A DNA stretch of 12,085 nucleotides. Source: Bacteriovoracaceae bacterium (GTDB lineage Bacteria; Bdellovibrionota; Bacteriovoracia; Bacteriovoracales; Bacteriovoracaceae). Where the stretch lies: positions 1 through 12,085 of the forward strand of contig CANFNN010000067.1 of NCBI GenBank assembly GCA_947448095.1. Reading direction: 5' to 3'. The notes below the pieces were generated by a model. It was given only the letters and a program-made list of their open reading frames with translations, was not told the DNA's origin and ran no database searches. Shown here piece after piece: positions 5,925 through 12,085 of this stretch (positions are counted from its first letter, which is position 1; each line of letters starts with the position of its first letter). Both the position numbers and the translations under genes were made by a program.

Positions 5925-6911
5925 ATGATTCATTTTATTTTTATTATCTCATTATCTCTAATGGTCCAAGCTCAAGGATGGAAAGATTTTCAGCTAAAAA
6001 CGGGTTGCAGACTTTTTAATCTAAAGGGTGAGCTCCTCAAATCCTTCCCTGGTGATGTTTGCCTATATTTCGAAGACGGGAAACTTCTTACCGCTAAAGA
6101 TAGCGGCCTTGATCTTTATGAAAAAGGATTCAAGCATCTTTGGCATATTCCAGGACATTTTCATCACGGACTTTCCCTTTCAAATGATAAAAACAAGATC
6201 CTTGCGATGGCCTCGGATTTTGCTCCATACAAAAAGCATAAAAAACGAATTGATAAACTAATGGTCATTAGTCTTGATGGCAAAATTTTGCATCAAGTCC
6301 TTTCTACGGAAATTTTCAAACTAGCAGGTATGAAGACACATCTAAGGCGCTCGGGAACAACAGACTTTGAAATGAGTCATTTTAATAGTCTGTTCGAAAT
6401 TCCGACCATCACTAAGACAGAACTTCCCTATCTAAAAAAAGGTAACTTTATAGCCAATAGCCGCGATGATGGCCTGTTTATTCTGAGCTCGGATTTGCAA
6501 ACAGTTGAGTTCTCAAAAGTATTAACTCAATCAGTTCTCCATCAAATTCATGATGCTCAAATTTTAGAGAATGGGAACCTACTTGTTTTTAACAATCTTA
6601 CTGTCGGTCCAACTCAAGAACTTGAGTTTTCATCTGTTCAGGAAATTGATCTCACTTCAAATAAAGTCGTTTCTGAATTTACAACAACTCCCAAAGCCGC
6701 TTTTTATTCGAAACACGGGGGAGCGGTTCAAAAGTTAGATGAAGATCACTTGCTCATCTCTCACAGTTTTACGGGGACATTTATTTATTCCAAAAGCAAA
6801 AAAAAATTCGTGAATGTCATTTCTTCTACCCATTTGGTAGATGGGAAGCCATTTCCCACACTTAAAGTAAGGCTTTATGACTTACGTCGATTTTTATCTT
6901 TCTGGGAATAG
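5925..6911 (+). CDS. Secreted arylsulfotransferase-like (ASST) beta-propeller protein
   Basis: The 328-residue product starts with a short signal peptide (hydrophobic residues 3-15, probable cut near QAQ/G). The rest shows repeated blade-like patterns typical of ASST-type propellers: GHFHHGLSLSNDKNKIL (77-93), SHFNSLFEIP (151-160), QIHDAQILENGNLLVFNN (207-224) and SVQEIDLTSNKVV (237-249). The 'H-D-x-x-x-L-x-N-G-N-x-L' block is characteristic. Bacterial ASST enzymes transfer sulfate between phenolic compounds in the periplasm through a catalytic His; H80, H152 and H209 are candidates here. At 328 residues it is shorter than classic ASST, so it may be a binding or structural relative. AGGA (5914-5917) lies 7 bases before the ATG. 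The 42-base gap after the PqqD-like gene leaves open whether it belongs to that operon. Confidence 0.7.
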   Translation: MIHFIFIISLSLMVQAQGWKDFQLKTGCRLFNLKGELLKSFPGDVCLYFEDGKLLTAKDSGLDLYEKGFKHLWHIPGHFHHGLSLSNDKNKILAMASDFAPYKKHKKRIDKLMVISLDGKILHQVLSTEIFKLAGMKTHLRRSGTTDFEMSHFNSLFEIPTITKTELPYLKKGNFIANSRDDGLFILSSDLQTVEFSKVLTQSVLHQIHDAQILENGNLLVFNNLTVGPTQELEFSSVQEIDLTSNKVVSEFTTTPKAAFYSKHGGAVQKLDEDHLLISHSFTGTFIYSKSKKKFVNVISSTHLVDGKPFPTLKVRLYDLRRFLSFWE

Positions 6912-6940
6912 AGATCTTTTTAATTAGCCTAACGTTTCGT

Positions 6941-7963
6941 TTATTTTCCGCAACGCTTTAAACACATTTTTGTATTTTCTTTTTGAAATTTGAGAATTTC
7001 CACATCGTCTTCGGGCGTGAAGCCAAATTGCCCAACAAAACCCTCAAGCTGTCTTTTTGATTTATCCCAGCCATCATAGAAATTTTCAGAACCATCAAGT
7101 TTTATCGAAACAAATACACCGCAATTGCGCTGCTGATCTTCATACTGATGGTTGTCCAGGATACAGAGCTTAACCATGTCTTTTTCTTCAATTACGTTAT
7201 ACACATTCACCACATGAATGAAGCCTGGTTTTTTGAGATTACTGAAAAAGATCTTCGGCGTATGATTCACTGAAAGCTTTTCCTTTACTTCACTTAAGAA
7301 GCTAAGAAGCTCCTTTTTTTTCATCAGCCCTTTGAAGCCTTTGAGTGATGCCCCAATGGATCTTAGTCTGAGAGCTTTGTCGGCCCACTTCCAAACCACT
7401 TCATCTTTCAAAAGCTTTTTAATCTCTTCATCAGAACTAAATTCACGCAAATTTGAAAACCCGGGAATCACTTCGGCATTCCCTCGCATAATACTTTTGA
7501 TTTTTTTCTTATAAAAAGATTCATCTTCAAGTCTTAAAGCAGGTTCAAAATAGGCGAGGTAATTAAAATTTCGGCTCACACTTGAGTGACCCCAGCAATA
7601 ACCTACAGTTCTTTGAATGTGGTCAGCGAAGTCTTTTCTTTCATTTAAAAAAGACAGAAGATTTTTTCCAGAATCAGGAATCATTCGTTTTCGGCCAAAA
7701 GAGAGAATTCTTAAATCATCAAAACATTTTTCTTCACACGTAAGGTTACTGGTCTTGAGCTTAGATTCATCTTTAAAAGCTTTTACCTTTGCCTGATAGG
7801 CCTTCTCTTTAAAGGGTCTGGTAATGCCCCAAATAATTTCATCTGGAAGTTTTAAGAGATTAATTAATGTCCCGTAGGCCATGACATACGTCTGATTCAG
7901 GCCCTGGGCCTTGGCATTCGAAATCATGAGACTGAATAAACAGCAAAGTAATATTTTAGACAT
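6941..7963 (-). CDS. Secreted putative papain-like cysteine peptidase, 340 aa
   Basis: A signal peptide is clear: hydrophobic residues 4-15 and an AKA/Q cut site after residue 19. GYCWGHSSVSR (121-131) places a Cys (C123) before an aromatic residue at a helix start, as in papain-like enzymes. GFIHVVNVYNV (247-257) gives a His (H250) beginning a strand, and CILDNHQ (267-273) gives an Asp/Asn (D270/N271); Cys, His and Asp/Asn in this order fit a papain-type triad. Other cysteines (76, 80, 267, 281, 334, 338) may form disulfides. No named family is recognised, so peptidase activity is inferred from motifs only. There is no Shine-Dalgarno; TATCAT (minus strand, 7972-7977) sits so close to the ATG that a leaderless mRNA is possible. 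It is convergent with the ASST-like gene, with 29 bases between. Confidence 0.7.
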   Translation of the reverse strand: MSKILLCCLFSLMISNAKAQGLNQTYVMAYGTLINLLKLPDEIIWGITRPFKEKAYQAKVKAFKDESKLKTSNLTCEEKCFDDLRILSFGRKRMIPDSGKNLLSFLNERKDFADHIQRTVGYCWGHSSVSRNFNYLAYFEPALRLEDESFYKKKIKSIMRGNAEVIPGFSNLREFSSDEEIKKLLKDEVVWKWADKALRLRSIGASLKGFKGLMKKKELLSFLSEVKEKLSVNHTPKIFFSNLKKPGFIHVVNVYNVIEEKDMVKLCILDNHQYEDQQRNCGVFVSIKLDGSENFYDGWDKSKRQLEGFVGQFGFTPEDDVEILKFQKENTKMCLKRCGK

Positions 7964-7993
7964 GTGAGGGCATGATAACTTAATTCGAAGTAG

Positions 7994-8029
7994 AGACGCC
8001 TTGAAATGAAAACTCTTCCAAGGCCGTCT
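7994..8029 (-). terminator. Interrupted hairpin after the 118-aa secreted protein gene
   Basis: AGACGCCTTG (7994-8003) pairs with CAAGG-C-CGTCT (8019-8029) with one bulged base, 5 bases past the stop of the minus-strand gene. No U-run follows on the minus strand, so it may be a weak or factor-dependent terminator or an mRNA-end hairpin. Confidence 0.35.
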
Positions 8030-8034
8030 AGAAA

Positions 8035-8391
8035 CTAGTCACGTCTGGTGCAATTCATATCATCCCAAACCACAAAGAAGGGAGCGTTTACGTGAAGGCG
8101 GCCAGTGAGTTTTTCAGGAAAATCAAGCATATCCTGAGTTTTGAAGGTCATATCGATCGGACCGAGTTGAGGATAAAAGTGATAGATGGTTTTTACCCCA
8201 CTCTTTTGTACCGATCCAGCATAACCCATGGCAAGCACCCCAGTGTAGTCCCGAAACCACATGCTAGTTGATGTATCACCAGTAATAGTGATGTCCACAT
8301 CGTATTGGCGAACCTCACAGGAGTAATCGGCTGAGCGGGCCATGGCAAAAGAAGACAGCGAAACAAGAAGAGTTATAAGGAGTGTTTTCAT
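8035..8391 (-). CDS. Small secreted protein of unknown function, 118 aa
   Basis: The product has a standard signal peptide (K2, hydrophobic 4-15, AMA cut near residue 18) and a mature part of ~100 residues. Two cysteines near the ends of the mature protein (C25 and C114) would form one disulfide in the periplasm. The mature sequence is rich in beta-type stretches (for example DVDITITGD and KTIYHFYPQ), suggesting a small beta-sandwich or barrel. No family is recognised. There is no Shine-Dalgarno upstream of the ATG at 8391. It is divergent from the small secreted protein at 8587. Confidence 0.7.
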   Translation of the reverse strand: MKTLLITLLVSLSSFAMARSADYSCEVRQYDVDITITGDTSTSMWFRDYTGVLAMGYAGSVQKSGVKTIYHFYPQLGPIDMTFKTQDMLDFPEKLTGRLHVNAPFFVVWDDMNCTRRD

Positions 8392-8409
8392 GAATTGTTT
8401 TTAGCCCAA

Positions 8410-8450
8410 ATCCCCTGAAAACACTAGGGAGCTTGTAAAACATCCCCTGA
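8410..8450. repeat. Pair of ATCCCCTGA direct repeats between divergent genes
   Basis: ATCCCCTGA occurs at 8410-8418 and 8442-8450, 32 bases apart start to start, about three helical turns. Both lie just upstream of the minus-strand gene that starts at 8391, where a regulator could bind cooperatively. The role is inference. Confidence 0.35.
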
Positions 8451-8586
8451 GCTTTCTTATGATTACCAGAAGTTACTGGAATTAGGATGGCTTAAACCTA
8501 TGATAAGCATAACTTCTTCTCATTATACCAATTAAGAGAAGTCCCATAAATTGGCCCCAGACGAATAACACACTCAGGGAGACCAA

Positions 8587-8898
8587 ATGAAAAAGATTCT
8601 TATCGCAGCTATGACAATTTTAACTATGAATGCTAGGGCGGGAACAATCATTCACGTTCCCTACCCTGAGCACCAAGAACTCTTCTATGGAACCATTGGC
8701 CGAATTGAACCACAAATAAAAGCTGCCCTCATGCAAAAAGCAATCGAGGTATGTCAGACTCAAGAAAATATCGCGGCGATTTCTAACGTCGAAGCGAAGT
8801 TTTCCCTCGATGTCATTGAACTTAAAAACCCTATTTTTAAAGGCAGCTACCCACTGGGATCGGCCAGTGCAGTGGTTGACTGCCGTCAAGAATTCTAG
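8587..8898 (+). CDS. Small secreted protein of unknown function, 103 aa
   Basis: The signal peptide is MKKILIAAMTILTMNARA, cut before G19. The mature part is ~85 residues with two cysteines (C56, C99) able to form a disulfide. GGGAG (8577-8581) lies 5 bases before the ATG, a good ribosome binding site. No family is recognised; residues 40-58 look helical (IEPQIKAALMQKAIEVC) and the rest looks like strands (AKFSLDVIEL). Its last 4 bases overlap the end of the convergent permease gene. Confidence 0.75.
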   Translation: MKKILIAAMTILTMNARAGTIIHVPYPEHQELFYGTIGRIEPQIKAALMQKAIEVCQTQENIAAISNVEAKFSLDVIELKNPIFKGSYPLGSASAVVDCRQEF

Positions 8899-10235
8899 TC
8901 TCTGGTTTTCTTAAAATAAAAGAACACGGGAATACCAGAAAGAATGAAACCTAGACCAATCATGGTTGATTTCGGAGAGGTATAGACCGTGTTTATTAAT
9001 AACAGTACACCCATGATGATGAACACAGCGGGAAGAACTGGGTATCCAAAAGTTTTATAATCACGCTGAATGTTGGGACGAGTTTTTCTCATTTTAAAAA
9101 CAACTCCCGTCACCATGGCATAAAAAATCCATGCTGAAAAAACCACGTAGTCTGTGAGCTGATCAAAAGTTCCACTCATGGCAAGCATGATTGAGACACA
9201 GGCCTGAGTTAATATGGAAGCCACTGGCACCAGTGTTTTACTATTCACGTCCCCAAGTTTTTTAAAGAAGAGTCCATCACGGGCCATGGCATAAGGAACT
9301 CTCGCCCCAGTCATAATGGAGCCGTTCATCGCACCAAGTGCAGAGAAAACAAAAGCCGCCGATAAAATGGTGACCCCAGAGGTTCCTAAAAACGTTAAAG
9401 CTGCTTTAGTTGCAACAGGCAGAGCATCAGGAAAATTGCTCGAGCTTGAAGTCAGGATTTCAGAAAATGGAAGAGCGTAAAAATACGCCACGTTCGTGAG
9501 GGCATAGATGACTAAAATAATTAATAGACCAATTCCAAAAGACAGGGGAATATTTTTTTTCGGATCTTTAATTTCTCCCGCTACCATTGAAAGATTATTC
9601 CATCCATCATAGGCCCAAAGAGCTGCCAGAACGGCCGAACCAAAAGCTGACCAACCGATAAACCCATCAACTCCGGGAGCCGACTCACCTAAGTGAGACC
9701 AGCTAACGTCTTTAGCGAAAAGAAAAATCCCAACCGTAATTCCAAGAATCATGAACAACTTTAAACCAGTCATAAATGAATTGAGTTTTCCACCGAAGGC
9801 GACACTGAAACAATTGAGAAGAGAAAAAAAAGTGATTAGTAAAACCGAAGCCACTACTTTGCCGCCCATGAATTCAAGATCAATCATTCCACTGGCAAAA
9901 GTCACAGCTCCAACGGCATAGGCCGCAATTGATCCGGGAGAGCCAATCCAAAATCGCATCCATCCGTAGAGAAATCCCCACATCTCGCCGTAGCCTTCTT
10001 TAAGGTAGATATACTCTCCACCAGCGTCTGGCATAATTGATCCAAGCTCCGCATAGGCCAGAGCTCCCGTCAATGAAAGTGCTCCCCCTACTACCCAGGC
10101 CACTAGAACCCAAGTCGGATTCCCCATGGTTTGTGCCATTGTTGCGGTTTTTAAAAACACTCCTGTACCAATAATTGTACCCACCACTATTGCGATGGAA
10201 TCAGTCAGTGTTAGTCCGCGGACAAGCTTATTCAT
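8895..10235 (-). CDS. APC/LAT-family amino-acid permease, 446 aa
   Basis: This is a 12-helix inner-membrane transporter of the amino acid-polyamine-organocation superfamily, closest in pattern to LAT-type/YfnA-like permeases. TM1 carries GTIIGTGVF (19-27), the unwound helix that binds the amino-acid carboxylate and amino groups. YAELG (61-65) and PDAGGEYIYL (69-78) are conserved after TM2. Length is normal for the family. I chose the ATG at 10235 (MNKLVRG): AAAGGA lies just upstream, whereas the in-frame ATG at 10289 would add 18 residues with no ribosome binding site. The start codon region can fold into a hairpin (10234-10259). The substrate cannot be told from sequence; an amino-acid exchanger or proton symporter is expected. 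The 3' end overlaps the convergent small gene by 4 bases. Confidence 0.92.
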   Translation of the reverse strand: MNKLVRGLTLTDSIAIVVGTIIGTGVFLKTATMAQTMGNPTWVLVAWVVGGALSLTGALAYAELGSIMPDAGGEYIYLKEGYGEMWGFLYGWMRFWIGSPGSIAAYAVGAVTFASGMIDLEFMGGKVVASVLLITFFSLLNCFSVAFGGKLNSFMTGLKLFMILGITVGIFLFAKDVSWSHLGESAPGVDGFIGWSAFGSAVLAALWAYDGWNNLSMVAGEIKDPKKNIPLSFGIGLLIILVIYALTNVAYFYALPFSEILTSSSSNFPDALPVATKAALTFLGTSGVTILSAAFVFSALGAMNGSIMTGARVPYAMARDGLFFKKLGDVNSKTLVPVASILTQACVSIMLAMSGTFDQLTDYVVFSAWIFYAMVTGVVFKMRKTRPNIQRDYKTFGYPVLPAVFIIMGVLLLINTVYTSPKSTMIGLGFILSGIPVFFYFKKTRD

Positions 10236-10259
10236 GAGAATCCTTTTTTGTATTCTCAT
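10234..10259 (-). promoter_or_regulatory. Hairpin enclosing the permease ribosome binding site and start codon
   Basis: In the permease mRNA, AUGAGAAU pairs perfectly with AUUCUCAU (8 bp, arms at 10252-10259 and 10234-10241). The 10-base loop ACAAAAAAGG holds most of the Shine-Dalgarno sequence, and the first two bases of the start codon are in the stem. It could limit initiation or act as a thermosensor; the stem is weak and the function is inference. Confidence 0.4.
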
Positions 10260-10310
10260 AGAAGACCGCAGGTGCTCGGAAATTGTCAAGAAATGGAATG
10301 AGAAGTTGTG

Positions 10311-10340
10311 TAAAGAGCACCCCTGAAGGAGTGCTCTTTA
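10311..10340 (-). terminator. Terminator-like hairpin downstream of the IHF/HU gene
   Basis: TAAAGAGCAC (10311-10320) and GTGCTCTTTA (10331-10340) are a perfect 10-bp inverted repeat with a 10-base loop, starting 10 bases after the stop codon. The A/T-rich stem ends give a short U-run. It would separate the IHF/HU gene from the permease on the same strand. Confidence 0.65.
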
Positions 10341-10350
10341 AGAATGAAAA

Positions 10351-10656
10351 TTAAGCTTCGCGAATGACGTATTTGTCTTTTCCGTCATCGACCATTTCTT
10401 TAAGTTCTTTACCAACTTTAAAGAAAGGAACTTTCTTAGGACTTACCTTCACTACTTTACCTGTCTTAGGATTTCGTCCCTCGTAGGCCTTGTAGTTACG
10501 GTTAGCGAATGAACCGAAACCTCTGATCTCAATACGCTCATCATCGAAGAGCGCTTGAATCATGCTATCAAAGCAAATGTTTACGATCTTCTCAGCTTGA
10601 TGATGAGGAAGGTTCGCTTGTTTTTCTATCACCGCAATCAAATCAGCTTTTGTCAT
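10351..10656 (-). CDS. IHF/HU-family nucleoid DNA-binding protein, 101 aa
   Basis: The full-length family pattern is present: an N-terminal MTKADLIAVI helix pair, then RIEIRGFGSF (41-50), then the DNA-bending beta-arm with GRNPKTG (60-66), whose Pro63 intercalates into the minor groove, and VPFFKVGKEL (76-85). The RGFGSF and VPFFK forms lean toward IHF-like proteins, but HU, IHF-alpha and IHF-beta cannot be separated here, so no symbol is given. It has ~10 more C-terminal residues than a typical 90-residue HU. It acts as a dimer that bends DNA. AAGGAG (minus strand, 10663-10668) lies 6 bases before the ATG. A hairpin terminator follows the gene. Confidence 0.92.
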   Translation of the reverse strand: MTKADLIAVIEKQANLPHHQAEKIVNICFDSMIQALFDDERIEIRGFGSFANRNYKAYEGRNPKTGKVVKVSPKKVPFFKVGKELKEMVDDGKDKYVIREA

Positions 10657-10757
10657 GTCCCACTCCTTGTATCAGGGTCTACAGATGTTTATGATTTTGA
10701 GAGCTTATCGGTCACATGCAAAAATAATTTAGTCTCTGCCTCAAACTCTCGGCGACT

Positions 10758-10776
10758 CTCCCCCTCGCCTCCCCCT
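10758..10776. repeat. Two CTCCCCCT boxes one helical turn apart
   Basis: CTCCCCCT occurs at 10758-10765 and 10769-10776, 11 bases apart start to start, about 100 bases upstream of the IHF/HU start. A similar run in the other orientation, AGGGGGGAAG, lies at 10837-10846, upstream of the lipoprotein gene. They stand out in AT-rich surroundings and may be operator sites. The rest of the 248-base gap 10657-10904 shows only a possible -10 box (TAGAAT, 10848-10853) without a clear -35, and a 5-bp hairpin (10874-10888) near the lipoprotein ribosome binding site. Confidence 0.3.
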
Positions 10777-10904
10777 ACCAAATAGACTTAACAGGCTGAA
10801 TCTACTAGATTTTCAGACAAATTATCTTTTTCCTTTAGGGGGGAAGATAGAATAGCTTAAGAAATAGAGTAATCGACTCGATAAGTCGTTGAGGATTAAG
10901 GATT

Positions 10905-12085
10905 ATGGTCTCACGATTGAACATCAAAAATTTGAAGGCAGCTTGCCTTGGTATTATGAGCATCCTGCTCGTGGGATGCCAGGACACGATTCCTAATCGT
11001 GCTTTGGTCGATAATGCCGCTCAAACCACTGGTGGAACAACTGGTGGCGCAAGTGGTGACACAACTCCCGTTCGACCTGATAATGCTGTGAAATTCAAAC
11101 CGACATTTTGTGGATGTAAAGATGGCAAGGCCATTACCTATGGAAACTGTGGATCGTACTGCGTTGGTAAAAATACCAACGGTGCAGGGATTCTTTATGC
11201 AGACTTTAATTTAACCGAAGACATTACTCTCAATACAAAACTAGTTAACTTAAAAGGCTGGTGTAATAATTCTCTGTCAGACACCAATACCAATCCCAAG
11301 TGTGTTTTAAAGGCCAATGACGATGAAGGCGGATCTTTTAGCCTTGATGTTATTGCTGGAGCTACCGCTAACTCTTTGACTATTATTATCGATAAACTTT
11401 TAGAAGATAAAGCTTATGTCTTAACTCTGGTTGAATCAACTTCGGGTGCAAAATCTGATTCTATTCAAATCATTAAATACTCGGCAGACATTCCTCTACC
11501 GACTTTGGGCCCGCTTAAAAATGCTCCCATTTCTCAGTACACATGTATTAATAGACCACCATCAGTCGATACCACGACGGGCGAAACATACTTTGATGCT
11601 GCCTTCAGAGTTCACTTTTATTTTTTACCACGAGTTCCACCAAATCCAATTCCGGCCGGATCAGATATCGTTTGTCATGACTTCATGAATCCTTTGTATG
11701 GCGCTATTGATGACATTCTTTTCCCAAGACTGGAGCAACTGCCTGGAGTGTTTAATCTTTGGGACAATACTGATCCTCGCTTTTATGATAATAATGGAAA
11801 TAAAAATGATGATGTGAATGATATCATTATTCAAAAAGCCAAGAACTTTGGAGCGAGCACGATTGCTGCATCTACTCGCTTTTTTGAAAAATTCCCTGTT
11901 ATGACAACTGATCAAACCACGACTCAGGCAGGAGGAAATCCCTCTATTGCTAAGTCTATGGGTTACTACATGTCTCCTTGGATCGATCAAACAAGCTTTC
12001 GTTCTTATTGTTTGAACTCAAGTCACTACAATAGTGCTAACCCGCTCTTTAAGGCCATGCGAGATGTTATTGGCGTGGATATGGA
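10905..12085 (+). CDS. Cys-rich surface or periplasmic lipoprotein, partial (3' end outside window)
   Basis: The frame is open for 393 codons to the window edge. A lipoprotein signal is clear: residues 12-24 are hydrophobic and LLVGC (21-25) is a lipobox with Cys25 as the lipidated residue. The next residues include Q26 and D27; Asp directly at +2 would favour the inner membrane in enterobacteria, but here it is at +3. A Gly/Thr-rich linker (41-54) follows, then a cysteine cluster FCGCKDG...YGNCGSYC (68-86; C69, C71, C82, C86). A probable beta-rich domain comes next, then a region with many Tyr/Asp/Asn residues. No family is recognised with certainty. AAGGA is only 2 bases from the ATG and GAGG (10891-10894) is 10 bases away, so the ribosome binding site is ambiguous. 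It is divergent from the IHF/HU gene. Confidence 0.8.
   Translation, partial: MVSRLNIKNLKAACLGIMSILLVGCQDTIPNRALVDNAAQTTGGTTGGASGDTTPVRPDNAVKFKPTFCGCKDGKAITYGNCGSYCVGKNTNGAGILYADFNLTEDITLNTKLVNLKGWCNNSLSDTNTNPKCVLKANDDEGGSFSLDVIAGATANSLTIIIDKLLEDKAYVLTLVESTSGAKSDSIQIIKYSADIPLPTLGPLKNAPISQYTCINRPPSVDTTTGETYFDAAFRVHFYFLPRVPPNPIPAGSDIVCHDFMNPLYGAIDDILFPRLEQLPGVFNLWDNTDPRFYDNNGNKNDDVNDIIIQKAKNFGASTIAASTRFFEKFPVMTTDQTTTQAGGNPSIAKSMGYYMSPWIDQTSFRSYCLNSSHYNSANPLFKAMRDVIGVDM

Noticed and set aside
8620..8889. Minus-strand 89-codon frame opposite the 103-aa secreted protein
   Set aside because: The plus-strand gene has a signal peptide and a good ribosome binding site; the minus frame has neither.
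10273..10289. TTGACA on the minus strand (10284-10289) as the permease promoter
   Set aside because: The -35 is perfect, but no acceptable -10 lies 16-18 bases downstream.
10555..10785. Plus-strand frame across the IHF/HU start region
   Set aside because: It is antisense to the IHF/HU gene and its promoter, with low-complexity Ser/Pro ending from the C-run boxes.
11431..11990. Frames inside the lipoprotein gene on both strands (11431-11688 plus, 11661-11990 minus)
   Set aside because: The lipoprotein frame is open for 393 codons with a lipobox and good coding character; these are shadows.

Overview
The window looks like part of the chromosome of an AT-rich Gram-negative bacterium. It has short intergenic gaps, a lipobox lipoprotein, several small Sec-secreted proteins and an IHF/HU-type DNA-binding protein. 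The style suggests the Bdellovibrio/Bacteriovorax/Peredibacter group (Bdellovibrionota), but that is an impression: no rRNA or marker gene is present to confirm it. No tRNA, rRNA, CRISPR array or insertion sequence was seen. No stretch over 300 bases lacks a gene; the longest gap is 10657-10904.

Positions 1 to about 5882 (perhaps 6911) look like a compact biosynthetic locus for a ribosomally made, post-translationally modified peptide (RiPP). On the minus strand lie a TylF/MycF-type O-methyltransferase (568-1545) and a cupin enzyme that runs off the left edge (1-571); the two overlap as ATGA. Divergent from them, on the plus strand, lie a 56-residue peptide gene ending in two cysteines (1612-1782) and a JmjC/Cupin_4 oxygenase (1776-2645). 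A second cupin, paralogous to the first, lies tail-to-tail on the minus strand (2625-3470). A plus-strand run follows with overlapping ends: a GT4 glycosyltransferase (3484-4725), an unrecognised 305-residue protein (4706-5623) and a PqqD-like RiPP recognition element (5613-5882). Next is a secreted arylsulfotransferase-like protein (5925-6911).

My working model is inference. The PqqD-like protein would hold the leader of the 56-residue peptide, the JmjC and cupin enzymes would oxidise its C-terminal core, the glycosyltransferase would add a sugar, and the TylF-type enzyme would O-methylate that sugar or a new hydroxyl. An envelope arylsulfotransferase-like protein may act later or be unrelated. 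No radical SAM enzyme, YcaO, lanthipeptide synthetase, lasso cyclase or transporter is visible, so this matches no standard RiPP class I know. The two divergent arms appear to start from back-to-back promoters sharing one palindromic -35 hexamer (TTGCAA), each predicted to give an almost leaderless mRNA.

From 6941 to the right edge the genes are more ordinary: a secreted protein with a papain-like Cys/His signature (6941-7963, minus), two small secreted proteins of unknown role (8035-8391 minus, 8587-8898 plus), an APC/LAT amino-acid permease whose start codon may be held in an RNA hairpin (8895-10235, minus), an IHF/HU family protein with a terminator-like hairpin downstream (10351-10656, minus), and a partial Cys-rich lipoprotein (10905-12085, plus).
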